The translations under genes and the position numbers were made by a program. This document shows, piece after piece, positions 35,425 to 44,617 of a stretch of 64,000 nucleotides of DNA. The DNA is taken from contig OZ252050.1 in assembly GCA_965247975.1 (NCBI GenBank), positions 2,728,001 to 2,792,000 of the forward strand, in the 5' to 3' direction. Each line of letters begins with the position of its first letter. Positions within the stretch are counted from its first letter, which is position 1. The notes under the pieces are model-generated. The model ran no database searches. It was not told the DNA's origin and was given only the letters and a program-made list of their open reading frames with translations. Source of the stretch: Taishania sp965247975. GTDB taxonomy: Bacteria > Bacteroidota > Bacteroidia > Flavobacteriales_D > Crocinitomicaceae.

Positions 35425-38400
35425 TTATCGCAACAAATTTAAATGACCCAAAACAATTCTGCGTTTATCCGAATACTTTTCCTTAAAAATTATCTTCCAG
35501 GTATATGTTCCATCTTGTGACTTTTTGCCTCCGTATGTCCCATCCCAACCAATTTTCGAATTAAAGGATTCAAACACCATTTCTCCCCAACGATTAAAAA
35601 TCATAAGTTGATAATGAGTTGGATCAAAACCTGAAGTGAAAACAGGAGTAAATTGTTGATTAAATTCATCATTATCTGGTGTAAACGTATTGGGAACATA
35701 AAAAATAAGATCTTCCTCAAGATTCAACGAAACCAAAACAGTGTCTACACATGAGCCATTTGTTGCAATCAACGTAATCGTATACATCCCTTCTTCAGTA
35801 TAGCTGAATGACGCATCTGTTTCATTTCCAATACTTACTCCGTTAAGGGACCAACTGTAGTCGGTTGCATTCAAAGATTCATTCATCAAGAACACAGGCT
35901 CACCTAAAATGGGAGTTGATGGTAAAATATCAAAATTTGCCAATGGCTGTGGCGTGATAAAAATATTCACTATTCTCGTAAAACTAAATTCGCAGCCATT
36001 ATCGGTTGTTACTGTAAATGTAACATTGAACGCTCCAGAAGCTGCATAATTATGAGCAGGATTTGGCAGATTTGATGTTCCTCCATCGCCAAAATCCCAC
36101 GCGTATGATGCAATATTTTCTGAAGTTACAATTTCACCATAAAAATGTGTTACAACTGGCGCGCATCCAATCGTATCTTCGACTGAAAAACTCACCGAAC
36201 CAGAAATTTCAGCAATTGAAATTTGGTCTGTTCCTTGGCAAAGTCCATCATCAACCAATACTGAATATGTACCAGGAGCATTCACCGCTATAGTTTGTGT
36301 AATCTCTCCTGAAGACCAAACGTATTGTGCATTTGATACCCCAGCGTCCAACGTAATTGGGAAATTCCCAACTCCATTGCAAAAAAGAATGTCTGAACCT
36401 AAATCTACTGCAAGTTGGCTCACATTGACATTAATTGTGTCCGATCCCTGACATCCCGCATTACCAACTTGAACCCAATAAGTTCCAGTTGAATTTACAT
36501 TAATTGTTTGACTCGTTGCTCCTGTACTCCATAAATAAGGCGCTAAAGCACCAGCATTCAGAGTAACGGAACCTTGACAAAAAGTGGTGTCAGGTCCAAG
36601 ATCAACCGTCGGAGCACCAACAACTGTGATTTGAACAAAAGTCGTGTCACCATAATTACAACTTGCTGGATTAATTGCTGCCAACATTACGTCATAAACA
36701 CCAGGAGTAGTAAAAGTATGCGTCGGTTCTTGAACCGTTGAAATTGGACTTCCATCATCAAAATTCCATGCATAACTCAATGCTCCAGTACTTTCATTTG
36801 TAAAATCAACGGTAAACGGAGCACAACCACTCGTGCTTGGATCAACAGATGCAACAGCCATAACTCCTTGCATCTCGAAATCAATTTTAAACACTGCAAT
36901 ATCCCAAGCTGTAACTTGATTCGGACTAAAAGCATTTGCTGTTGTATTAAAACCTCCACCAGAACAAACTCCTTGATAAATTGTTCCTTCTGGATCAAAT
37001 CGGCTTGTTCCCCCATCAACATGGTCACCCGTATAATATGTTGCGTAACTCAAGGCAGTTGCATTTGGAGCAAGGGCTCCAACATAAAATCCACCCGACG
37101 TGAAAAGTGCATTGGCTGAGGTAGGTAATCCAAAAGTTGCTGAGTGACCAGAAAAATAGATATTTCCGCATACGTCAACCATAAATGCAATGGGAATAAA
37201 TTCACCTAAAGTACCTCCACCTATTATGGACATAAATTCCAAGTTCGTAAGTGTGGTGTTGAAACAAGCAATATGCTGTCCACTTCCAGCCATATTATAA
37301 GCACCTGGCGTAGCTGCAAAGGTTGCTCCAAATCCACCAAAACCAAGTACATGACCATAAACATTAATTCTGCCAATGTCATCAATGTCCAAAAAGAAAA
37401 GTACATCATCGTCTGGAATACCTAAATAGGTTCTGTTTGGCATGGCTCCACCGTTATTTGTAATTTTCACAACAAATCCATCTGTACCACCTTGATTTGT
37501 TGTCTGATAGCCATTTGCATTCAAGAAATTGTCGTTTGTACCTCCACATGCATATACATCTCCATTTGCATCAAGTCTTAAACCAAATCCAGAATCATCT
37601 CCGATTCCGCCTAAATAGGTTGACCACAAAAGACTTGACATTGTTGGATTCATTTTAAAGAAAACAGCATCTTGCGAACCACCACCAAATACAGTTTGAT
37701 AAGCGCCGGCCGTGGTAGGAAAACCTGCTCCAGCGCAAGATGCAATGTAACAATTACCAGAAGCATCCAAAACAATTTCGCCACGGTATTGATCGCCATA
37801 ATTAAATGTCAAGTAATTATTGCCATCTGTATCAGCATTACCCAAATAAGTAGAACCAATTAATCCTGAGCCAGTCGAGTTAAGATGCGAAATCACAATA
37901 TCTGTAGTTCCACCAAAAGAATTGTCATAAGCACCAGCAGAACAAGGATAATTCGTTGAACTAGAAGATCCTAAAACATATAACTCATAATTATCATTGA
38001 CAATTACTGAATGTGGGAAATCGTCGCCGTCTCCACCGATATACGTTGCATAAATCAGCGCTGATCCATCTGGATTTAATTTACTAAGTACAATATCCGT
38101 TATTCCACCTGCATAGTTAAGCTGAAAAGAACCAACAGTCGAAGGATAATCACCTCCAAAATTTACAGCAGCAGTATAAATATTACCTAAATTATCGAAT
38201 GTTGCCCCATGACCATAATTATCATAAAAACCGCTCGTTCCAGAAAGCGTAGAAGCAATTAAAACAGGATCAATGATCAATTGCAACGCTTTATTATATC
38301 CTTTAGGAAAGTAGAACTTTACAAGGTTATTGCTCAAAACATATTGACATTCAACCTCAACAATCTCATTATTTACAACTTGAAATGCGTATGGTTTCAT

Positions 38401-39021
38401 TTCTTTAAATTCTCCAACGGAAGTAACCAAGACTAGATGTTCATCCTTTAAAAAGATTCCATCCAAACCTTCATAGTTTAATGCGATTTGATTTGGATCT
38501 GCATTTGGATTTACAATAAAATCATATTTAAAATTTTGATGACTGCTATATGCTTTTAAATCTATTCCAGCATAAAGTTCCTCGTATAAAACCGATTGGT
38601 ACAAACCTACATTGCTCGCCCAATTTTTCTCGTTTTTTCCTAAGAAATAATTATAATACTCTTCATGTTTTTCCAAACCGACATTGCGTACTTCTTTGTT
38701 CGAGTTTACAAAATTTACTTTCCAAGCATGCCCCTGAACTTTATGAAGCTTCAGTGAATCCTTGCTGCTATGATATAATCTTCCGCGCTCAACTAAATCT
38801 TTAGATGAGTGTTGGGTGAATGTAAACCCGTTGCTTTCCAAGTAAACTTCACCAGAATTAACGCCAGTTTTGTATTTTATCTGAGAAGGCCATTGACCTT
38901 TATTTTCGATGTATCTTATATTCTCAGAAGAAGAATGATTGCACGTTTTTTGCTCTTGACTCGTTCCAACAAAAGCTACAAAAAAAGCAAGTAGACAGGT
39001 TAATAAAAATTTAAGCAACAT
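35425..39021 (-). CDS. Giant secreted PKD/SBBP-repeat protein with gliding-motility-type C-terminal domain (T9SS type B)
   Basis: 1198 aa. After a signal peptide (ending near FVGTSQEQ) comes an N-terminal DUF7948-like domain (YIENKGQWPSQIKYKTGV...). Then come several SBBP-type repeats built on GGxxDxxxxxLN (for example DIVLSKLNPDGSALIYATYIGGDGDDFPHS), and from about residue 720 a PKD domain, two Ig-like segments (DLGPDTTFCQG...LWSTGATSQTI) and two more PKD domains. The end FYVPNTFTPDNDEFNQQFTPVF ... FNRWGEMVF ... WDGTYGGKKSQDGTYTWKI is the type B CTD exported by T9SS and common in gliding bacteria. Likely a surface adhesin. A near-consensus promoter is at 39076-39107. Confidence 0.9.
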   Translation of the reverse strand: MLLKFLLTCLLAFFVAFVGTSQEQKTCNHSSSENIRYIENKGQWPSQIKYKTGVNSGEVYLESNGFTFTQHSSKDLVERGRLYHSSKDSLKLHKVQGHAWKVNFVNSNKEVRNVGLEKHEEYYNYFLGKNEKNWASNVGLYQSVLYEELYAGIDLKAYSSHQNFKYDFIVNPNADPNQIALNYEGLDGIFLKDEHLVLVTSVGEFKEMKPYAFQVVNNEIVEVECQYVLSNNLVKFYFPKGYNKALQLIIDPVLIASTLSGTSGFYDNYGHGATFDNLGNIYTAAVNFGGDYPSTVGSFQLNYAGGITDIVLSKLNPDGSALIYATYIGGDGDDFPHSVIVNDNYELYVLGSSSSTNYPCSAGAYDNSFGGTTDIVISHLNSTGSGLIGSTYLGNADTDGNNYLTFNYGDQYRGEIVLDASGNCYIASCAGAGFPTTAGAYQTVFGGGSQDAVFFKMNPTMSSLLWSTYLGGIGDDSGFGLRLDANGDVYACGGTNDNFLNANGYQTTNQGGTDGFVVKITNNGGAMPNRTYLGIPDDDVLFFLDIDDIGRINVYGHVLGFGGFGATFAATPGAYNMAGSGQHIACFNTTLTNLEFMSIIGGGTLGEFIPIAFMVDVCGNIYFSGHSATFGLPTSANALFTSGGFYVGALAPNATALSYATYYTGDHVDGGTSRFDPEGTIYQGVCSGGGFNTTANAFSPNQVTAWDIAVFKIDFEMQGVMAVASVDPSTSGCAPFTVDFTNESTGALSYAWNFDDGSPISTVQEPTHTFTTPGVYDVMLAAINPASCNYGDTTFVQITVVGAPTVDLGPDTTFCQGSVTLNAGALAPYLWSTGATSQTINVNSTGTYWVQVGNAGCQGSDTINVNVSQLAVDLGSDILFCNGVGNFPITLDAGVSNAQYVWSSGEITQTIAVNAPGTYSVLVDDGLCQGTDQISIAEISGSVSFSVEDTIGCAPVVTHFYGEIVTSENIASYAWDFGDGGTSNLPNPAHNYAASGAFNVTFTVTTDNGCEFSFTRIVNIFITPQPLANFDILPSTPILGEPVFLMNESLNATDYSWSLNGVSIGNETDASFSYTEEGMYTITLIATNGSCVDTVLVSLNLEEDLIFYVPNTFTPDNDEFNQQFTPVFTSGFDPTHYQLMIFNRWGEMVFESFNSKIGWDGTYGGKKSQDGTYTWKIIFKEKYSDKRRIVLGHLNLLR

Positions 39022-39075
39022 TAGTATTATTTATAGATTAACATAGTGGACGTATTTTTCAATCCGTAGTTGCCT

Positions 39076-39107
39076 CAAAATTAATCCATTTTCAAACCAT
39101 TCACAAA
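39076..39107 (-). promoter_or_regulatory. Promoter of the PKD/SBBP gene (TTTG-N20-TAATTTTG)
   Basis: On the minus strand TTTG at 39107-39104 and TAATTTTG at 39083-39076 are separated by 20 bp, a full match to the Bacteroidota consensus. They lie 55 bp upstream of the ATG. Confidence 0.6.
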
Positions 39108-39168
39108 TAATTGTTTATAACTAAATGCATTGTGGATATATTTCTTAAATTCATCGAAAATTGAACAA

Positions 39169-39927
39169 TTATAACTCTAGTCCTACTGGACAATGATCCG
39201 AACCATGAACTTCATTTAAAATAAATGCATCTTTGACTTGACCGAGGAATGATTCAGACACTAGAAAATAATCAATCCGCCAGCCAACGTTTTTCTCTCT
39301 GGCTCCACCACGGTAACTCCACCATGTATATTTTACCTGATCGCCGTTTTTTGCACGAAACGTATCTACCAATCCGTTGGAAATAAATGTGTCCATGCCA
39401 TCAATTTCTTCTTGCATGTAACCAGCAGATTTATTGTAGTTCGCTTTTGGACGCGCTAAATCTATGGCCTTATGCGCAACATTGAAATCGCCACAAACAA
39501 CAACTGGCTTCGTTTTTTCTAATTTTTTCAAGTAATCCAAAAAAGCTGCATCCCACGATTGACGATAGTCCAGACGCAATAATTCACTTCCAGAATTGGG
39601 TACGTACACTGTTATCAAGAAAAATTGCTCGAATTCTAAGCAAGTTACCCTTCCTTCTTGATCGTGCTCATCAATTCCCATATCTTGGGTCACTGCAACA
39701 GGTTTCACTTTGGTCAGAATTGCCGTACCCGAATAACCTGGACGTTTTGCCTGATTACCGTAAACTTCATATTCCGATAATTCAGCTACAGCTTCTTTAG
39801 TTTGTTCAACCGTCGCTTTTGTTTCTTGCAAACAGATAATGTCAGCATTTACAGACTTCATGTCTTTTACAAAGTCTTTTTTAGTAATGGCACGAATTCC
39901 ATTAACGTTGAAGGAAATTATTTTCAT
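39169..39927 (-). CDS. xth: Exodeoxyribonuclease III (AP endonuclease, ExoA type)
   Basis: 252 aa from the ATG at 39927; a 15-residue upstream in-frame extension lies inside a hairpin (39943-39969) and is unlikely. It begins MKIISFNVNGIRA, with CLQETKAT, TVYVPNSGSE, CGDFNVAHKAID, WWSYR...GWRIDYFLV and GSDHCPVGLEL: all metal and catalytic motifs of the exonuclease III/APE1 family. It repairs abasic sites in base-excision repair. Single gene. Confidence 0.94.
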   Translation of the reverse strand: MKIISFNVNGIRAITKKDFVKDMKSVNADIICLQETKATVEQTKEAVAELSEYEVYGNQAKRPGYSGTAILTKVKPVAVTQDMGIDEHDQEGRVTCLEFEQFFLITVYVPNSGSELLRLDYRQSWDAAFLDYLKKLEKTKPVVVCGDFNVAHKAIDLARPKANYNKSAGYMQEEIDGMDTFISNGLVDTFRAKNGDQVKYTWWSYRGGAREKNVGWRIDYFLVSESFLGQVKDAFILNEVHGSDHCPVGLEL

Positions 39928-39942
39928 GAATGTAAAAATAAA

Positions 39943-39969
39943 AAAGGCATCCGAATTTCGAATGCCTTT
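39943..39969 (-). terminator. Hairpin with T tract just upstream of xth
   Basis: 13-bp arms with one mismatch (39943-39955 with 39957-39969). On the minus strand TTTTTATTTTT follows. It sits 16 bp before the xth ATG, and could end an upstream minus-strand transcript or attenuate xth. Confidence 0.6.
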
Positions 39970-40155
39970 CAAAAGATAATTTAATGTAATAGCTAAAATA
40001 GATGTTTATTGCTTTTATCCATTGCTACAATCTTCATTCACGACAGCTAATATCTCCCAAATTTCAAGAAAGAATTCGTATTAAAAAAACCTAAAATCGT
40101 GTTAAAAGCAGCGTATTGATGAAGAACAACTATTAATTTTAAAGCTAAAACCGAG

Positions 40156-40181
40156 GGTAATATTACCAACGCGTTGGTAAT
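40156..40181. promoter_or_regulatory. Nested GGTAAT/ATTACC palindromes
   Basis: A 12-bp palindrome GGTAATATTACC (40156-40167) overlaps a 20-bp palindrome ATTACCAACGCGTTGGTAAT (40162-40181). Three GGTAAT-type half sites in 26 bp may be a regulator binding site or part of a dispersed repeat. Confidence 0.5.
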
Positions 40182-40368
40182 TTTGCCACCGCCGTAGGCA
40201 GCAACGAAGTTAATTTACCCAACAATTAATAAATGTAAAAATTTTAAGATTCTGGTTAATGGACATTTATTAAGCTCCGAATCCAGTATCCCAACTAGTT
40301 TTAAACACAATCAAAGGTTATTATAAAAGTGCTTTTACAGTAAGAAGGGAATTTCATCTCAACTTCTT

Positions 40369-43200
40369 CTAATCTACTTTTACAACCTTTTTAGTTAGAA
40401 GTTTTGTACCATTATTCGACAACACCATACAAAAATAAGTACCTGACTCTAAATCACTCGTGTTAAGCGAAGTACTTCCTAAATTCATGGAAGAAGTCAA
40501 CACAATTTTTCCGGCTAAATCAACTAATTGTATTTCATTCGCATCTTCGTTTTGAGAGAAAATAGACAATTCTTGATTCATAGGATTCGGAAATATTTTT
40601 AATCCAAATGCTTCGTCCAATTGATCAACTGAATTCGTGTTTTCGATTATTACACAATAATCCTCCACTTCGCCAAAGTTATATGATTGACAAAATGTTG
40701 GAAGTGTTGTTTGTCCAGGTCCAAAATAACTCATCATGACTCTTAATCGCGTGTTTCCTGCTTGCGCAGAAGTAGGAATTGAAATTTGACCAACCGCATC
40801 CGATAAACCATCCGTGGTTTGATCGTAAACCAACTCAGTTGTTTCAAACGTTCCATCTTGATTGTAATCAATCCATGCACGTGAAAACGTTTCATAAGGT
40901 TGATTTTGATAACCTTTTGAAATAGTCAGTGTATAATTTGTGCCAGCAACCAGCGTTGGAGCTTGACTCGTGAACTGTTCATATCCTCCGTTATCTCCCG
41001 ATGTATTTGAAAGCGAACCCAATTCTACTGTTTCAATCCATTCTTTTTTCGTACCCAGAATTGCTCGAATTGTTGCTCCATTATCGAGTTGCGCTTTTAA
41101 AATGGCACCATCCGAATTGCTAATCATTGCCACTGGGATTGTGATTGCTGCTCCATTATTTCCTGCTGCCATGTCTATTGTTCCCGCTGCATTATTGATG
41201 AAAATAACTCCAATTGCACCAGCGTTTTGCGCATTTAACGCTTTAATGCTAAACTGACAGGTTCCACGATATACAACAGCAATTTTTCCATTTACAGCTG
41301 CTGCATTCACCAACGCACCACATCCTAAAGAATCAGCGGCAGATCCGTCATCAACCAAAACCAATTCTCCAGAAGCATAAGTAGTTTGTAAATTTGCTCC
41401 CCAAGCTGTCGGTGCTTCAAAGGTCATATTTGACGCTATTGCTGTAGGTTTGGTAATGCTGAATTGAATTAATTGGGCATCTGATGAACTTGCCCCACAA
41501 TATTGTAAATCACTACAAGCACCACATCCTTGCGTTGTGAAAACACCAATGGCACTGTTTGCACTTGTATCTTGGTCACAAATAACATTCAAATAATACT
41601 CGTATTCAGTACATCCCTCCAAGCCAGAAAACGTGTAATTGGCTTGAGACCCTGGAGATGAAATTTCTGTCCAAGTTGCAGCACCCACAGGTCGAATAAA
41701 TAATGTATACGAAGTTGGTTCGTTAGCGATGGTCCAATTCACGCTTGCTGTTGTTTCTGTTTTGTCAGAAATTACAATGTCGTTTGGAAGAAAACAAGTA
41801 CTTCCATTACAACCAGTTAACATTAATGCATCGATGGTTCCTCGCGAATTCAGACGTCCACCACTTATAAATCGAGTAGCTAACTGTGCTTTTTGATCTA
41901 CACCATCCATCAATGCTTGAAGCACCATATCTGCTCCCATCTGCGGATTAGCCTTGACGATAGCCATAAACTGTGGACAAGGAATTGAGTACGCCAAACC
42001 GATGACACCAACAGTTAAAGGACAAGAGAAAGACGTTCCCGTTGTTGTAGTAATTGTATTTGTATTTGCTGTTGTAACGATGTTAATTCCAGGAGCACCA
42101 AATTCAATGGTTGTAACCCCATAACCGCCAGCAGTATTATCATTATGATCAGTTCTTCCTACTCCAACCATATATGGACTTGAACAAGCCGTTGGCATAT
42201 CGCCAGCAGTATCTACATTTAGATTGGAGTTTGTTGTTGCTCCAACATTGATAATTCCATACGTTCCAAGGGTATCATAAAAAGAACACCAAAGTGGATA
42301 GTTATTCGGATTTGCACCGTCAATTCCCCACGACGAACTTGTTGCTACAACAAACGCGCCTTCGGCTCCGTCAGATTCATTCCACAATTGACGCATCACC
42401 AGCGGATAAGTATATGCTTCAATTGCATCTGCTTGGGTGGAAATACTATAATCTCCAACAACCATTAATTTCACATCCCAATTAGCACCAACCACGTTAA
42501 GATTATTATCGCCTTTTGCTCCCATCATTCCTAAACAATTGGTTCCATGTCCTCCCGTTCCGTAATTATCATTATTTTGAATTGGATTCCAACCGTTGTA
42601 ATCATCTACATATCCGTTGTTGTCATCATCAATGCCATTATTTTCGATTTCATTGACATTAAACCATCGGTTTGGACTTAAATCTTGGTGATCTAAATTT
42701 CCGCTTTCAATCAAGCATACTACGATATCATCGTTGGTAGCTGTTGTGCCTCCAGTGGTAATATCCCAAGCCAAATCGGAATCAATGTCAGCATCGGTTG
42801 TTCCACCAGTCTGTCCAGTATTATTATGGTGCCATTGTTGAGTTATGCTCGGGTCTCCTGGTAATGTTGAGCGCATTTGAATATGATAGTTGTAATCCAC
42901 AACAGAAACATTTCGTTGCCCGTACAAATATTCTTGCATCGCTTGATGCGAAACAACTTGATGATTAAAGCGAATCAACCAAACATGCATAGGTTTTGAC
43001 ACTTCTTTTGCAACAACCAGTTCATACTGAGCTGGACTATTGCGAACGATTGTTTCCAAGTCATTTTTAGAAGCAATTTGAATTAAAAATTCGCCTTCCA
43101 CATAGGATTTGTTATCAAAATGAGATTTTGTCGATTGTGAAAAACCAACAAACGAATAGAAGGCAATAACACCGAGAAAAAGGGTAAATCTTACAAGCAT
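40369..43200 (-). CDS. Secreted subtilisin-like (S8) protein with PA and GEVED domains and T9SS type A domain; Glu at the Asp position
   Basis: 943 aa. Signal peptide (to about 22) and a proregion-like part are followed by the S8 core. His218 lies in GGHGTNC and Ser390 in GTSFSCP; a possible oxyanion Asn324 is in GATTNSN. The position of the catalytic Asp (usually V-D-T/S-G) reads VCLIESGNLDHQDL, giving Glu165. After an FN3-like segment come a PA domain (about 585-700), a GEVED domain (AWIDYNQDGTF...NFGEVEDYC) and a T9SS CTD (IFPNPMNQELSIF...KVVKVD). The active form would be exported to the surface. The Glu may leave weak or altered activity, or the protein may be an inactive adhesin. Confidence 0.9.
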   Translation of the reverse strand: MLVRFTLFLGVIAFYSFVGFSQSTKSHFDNKSYVEGEFLIQIASKNDLETIVRNSPAQYELVVAKEVSKPMHVWLIRFNHQVVSHQAMQEYLYGQRNVSVVDYNYHIQMRSTLPGDPSITQQWHHNNTGQTGGTTDADIDSDLAWDITTGGTTATNDDIVVCLIESGNLDHQDLSPNRWFNVNEIENNGIDDDNNGYVDDYNGWNPIQNNDNYGTGGHGTNCLGMMGAKGDNNLNVVGANWDVKLMVVGDYSISTQADAIEAYTYPLVMRQLWNESDGAEGAFVVATSSSWGIDGANPNNYPLWCSFYDTLGTYGIINVGATTNSNLNVDTAGDMPTACSSPYMVGVGRTDHNDNTAGGYGVTTIEFGAPGINIVTTANTNTITTTTGTSFSCPLTVGVIGLAYSIPCPQFMAIVKANPQMGADMVLQALMDGVDQKAQLATRFISGGRLNSRGTIDALMLTGCNGSTCFLPNDIVISDKTETTASVNWTIANEPTSYTLFIRPVGAATWTEISSPGSQANYTFSGLEGCTEYEYYLNVICDQDTSANSAIGVFTTQGCGACSDLQYCGASSSDAQLIQFSITKPTAIASNMTFEAPTAWGANLQTTYASGELVLVDDGSAADSLGCGALVNAAAVNGKIAVVYRGTCQFSIKALNAQNAGAIGVIFINNAAGTIDMAAGNNGAAITIPVAMISNSDGAILKAQLDNGATIRAILGTKKEWIETVELGSLSNTSGDNGGYEQFTSQAPTLVAGTNYTLTISKGYQNQPYETFSRAWIDYNQDGTFETTELVYDQTTDGLSDAVGQISIPTSAQAGNTRLRVMMSYFGPGQTTLPTFCQSYNFGEVEDYCVIIENTNSVDQLDEAFGLKIFPNPMNQELSIFSQNEDANEIQLVDLAGKIVLTSSMNLGSTSLNTSDLESGTYFCMVLSNNGTKLLTKKVVKVD

Positions 43201-43313
43201 ACTTTTAGGGTTTCAAAATTTATAGCCCTTAAAGATACAAAAACAACTATTTGAAAATATAAATTTGAAACGTTGATCCTATTAATTCAACTAAAACGTT
43301 GGAAAGCTAACGA

Positions 43314-44402
43314 TTAAATGGTTGGAAGCCCTTTTCCATCAAGATAAGCGTCAACAGCTTCTTCAAGCGATTCAATCGAGTAATCGTACCAAGGATAATC
43401 ACTCATTTTTTTCAAAGTAAGTCGCTCTTTTATCGAAATGCTACCATCTACAATAAAGCCGAATACGAGCATTTTAGCGATGAGTTTGTTATTGTGCGAA
43501 TTTTCGTCGAACAATTGTTCCAGTTTAATTTCTTCTTTATTATCAATCTTTGCTTCTGGAACGATGCGTATAATTTCCTTCATATACGCAAAAAGTGCAT
43601 AGTTGTAGGAACGCTTTTGTTGCGCAATGAAATGAAACAATATTCCGATTTTTTCATGCGCCTCTTTTAGTTCTTTTGGATCAAGTTCTTCAATGAAATC
43701 TTGGGTTGCAGCGCTTGCCATGATACGCATTTTGGTTTCTTTCAGAATTCCATGACTTGCCCATGCATTCCAAAATGCAAAGATTGGAATCCCAGCCAAA
43801 TCTGTTACAATGCGCAATGCATAACGACCTAAAAATCGTTTGACCAGCAATTTCACTACTACATTGGTTAAAGTGGCTTTTAGTTTGTTTAAAATAAACA
43901 GAGAATAGTATGAGAATTTTGACAAACCGATGTACGGATCAATATTAAAAAGTTCCAAGTGTTTTGCAGGCATTTCAAGACCTGCTTCGGTCAACAAGTC
44001 AACCTGATCTTGAAAATCAGAAGCATTAGCACTCGGATATTTGCAGGCTAAACAAATTTTCTTTACTGCTCTCAGGTTTACAAAATTGAGCGCCCAAATT
44101 TCAGGGAAGAGCATCAAAATGGCGAAAATCGTGTAGAATAACTCAAATTTAATCGCGGTTCCAAAAACGGTAAATGTTTGTTCACCAAAAAAAGATGGAA
44201 ATGCGTGGAAAGGCAATACAACAGCTAATACAGCAACAACACCAATTAGTGCTGACCAAAAATAAGTTTCGTAGGTAATTTTTTGAATCTGCTTTTTCTG
44301 AGCATCTGTTAAAACATAAACTTCTTTCGAACCCTTTGCAATTTTCGACACTGATTTTTCAATGTACTTAGATCCAATTTTATGTACAATTCCTTTGCCC
44401 AT
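43314..44402 (-). CDS. Conserved-looking membrane protein of unknown function
   Basis: 362 aa, not recognised. There are hydrophobic segments at about 52-72 (WSALIGVVAVLAVVLPFHAF), 78-110 and 195-220 (AGIPIFAFWNAWASHGIL). The rest is helical and soluble, and the C-terminus (NNKLIAKMLVFGFIVDGSISIKERLTLKKMSD) resembles a TerB-like helical bundle in general appearance only. No catalytic motif. A CAAAAGTA string (TACTTTTG on the minus strand) at 44428-44435 matches the -7 box. Confidence 0.6.
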   Translation of the reverse strand: MGKGIVHKIGSKYIEKSVSKIAKGSKEVYVLTDAQKKQIQKITYETYFWSALIGVVAVLAVVLPFHAFPSFFGEQTFTVFGTAIKFELFYTIFAILMLFPEIWALNFVNLRAVKKICLACKYPSANASDFQDQVDLLTEAGLEMPAKHLELFNIDPYIGLSKFSYYSLFILNKLKATLTNVVVKLLVKRFLGRYALRIVTDLAGIPIFAFWNAWASHGILKETKMRIMASAATQDFIEELDPKELKEAHEKIGILFHFIAQQKRSYNYALFAYMKEIIRIVPEAKIDNKEEIKLEQLFDENSHNNKLIAKMLVFGFIVDGSISIKERLTLKKMSDYPWYDYSIESLEEAVDAYLDGKGLPTI

Positions 44403-44427
44403 TTTTCAAGCTAATTTTTTCTATTCG

Positions 44428-44435
44428 CAAAAGTA
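44428..44435 (-). promoter_or_regulatory. -7 box (TACTTTTG) for the 43314-44402 gene
   Basis: Exact TAnnTTTG match 26 bp before the ATG on the minus strand; no -33 box found. Confidence 0.45.
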
Positions 44436-44617
44436 CGTGATTTATTTTAGCTATTTAATTTGGAAGTTATCAACAATCTTCTAAATAAATCAACCGACTG
44501 ATTTACATACGCTTAGCTATTAAAACAACATTTAAACAACTGATTTACTGCACCAATTAAAAATATTCAAGTGCAACCAAAACTCAATACATGACGTCTA
44601 GTTCAAAAATCAATCTT

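Larger units (their letters stand above)
39928..40368. other. Intergenic region between xth and the subtilase gene
   Basis: 441 bp without a gene. It contains the hairpin at 39943-39969 and a nested palindromic cluster at 40156-40181 built from GGTAAT/ATTACC half sites. An outer GGGTAA/TTACCC pair (40155-40160 / 40215-40220) encloses a locally GC-rich stretch (about 40180-40205). No promoter was recognised. Confidence 0.6.
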
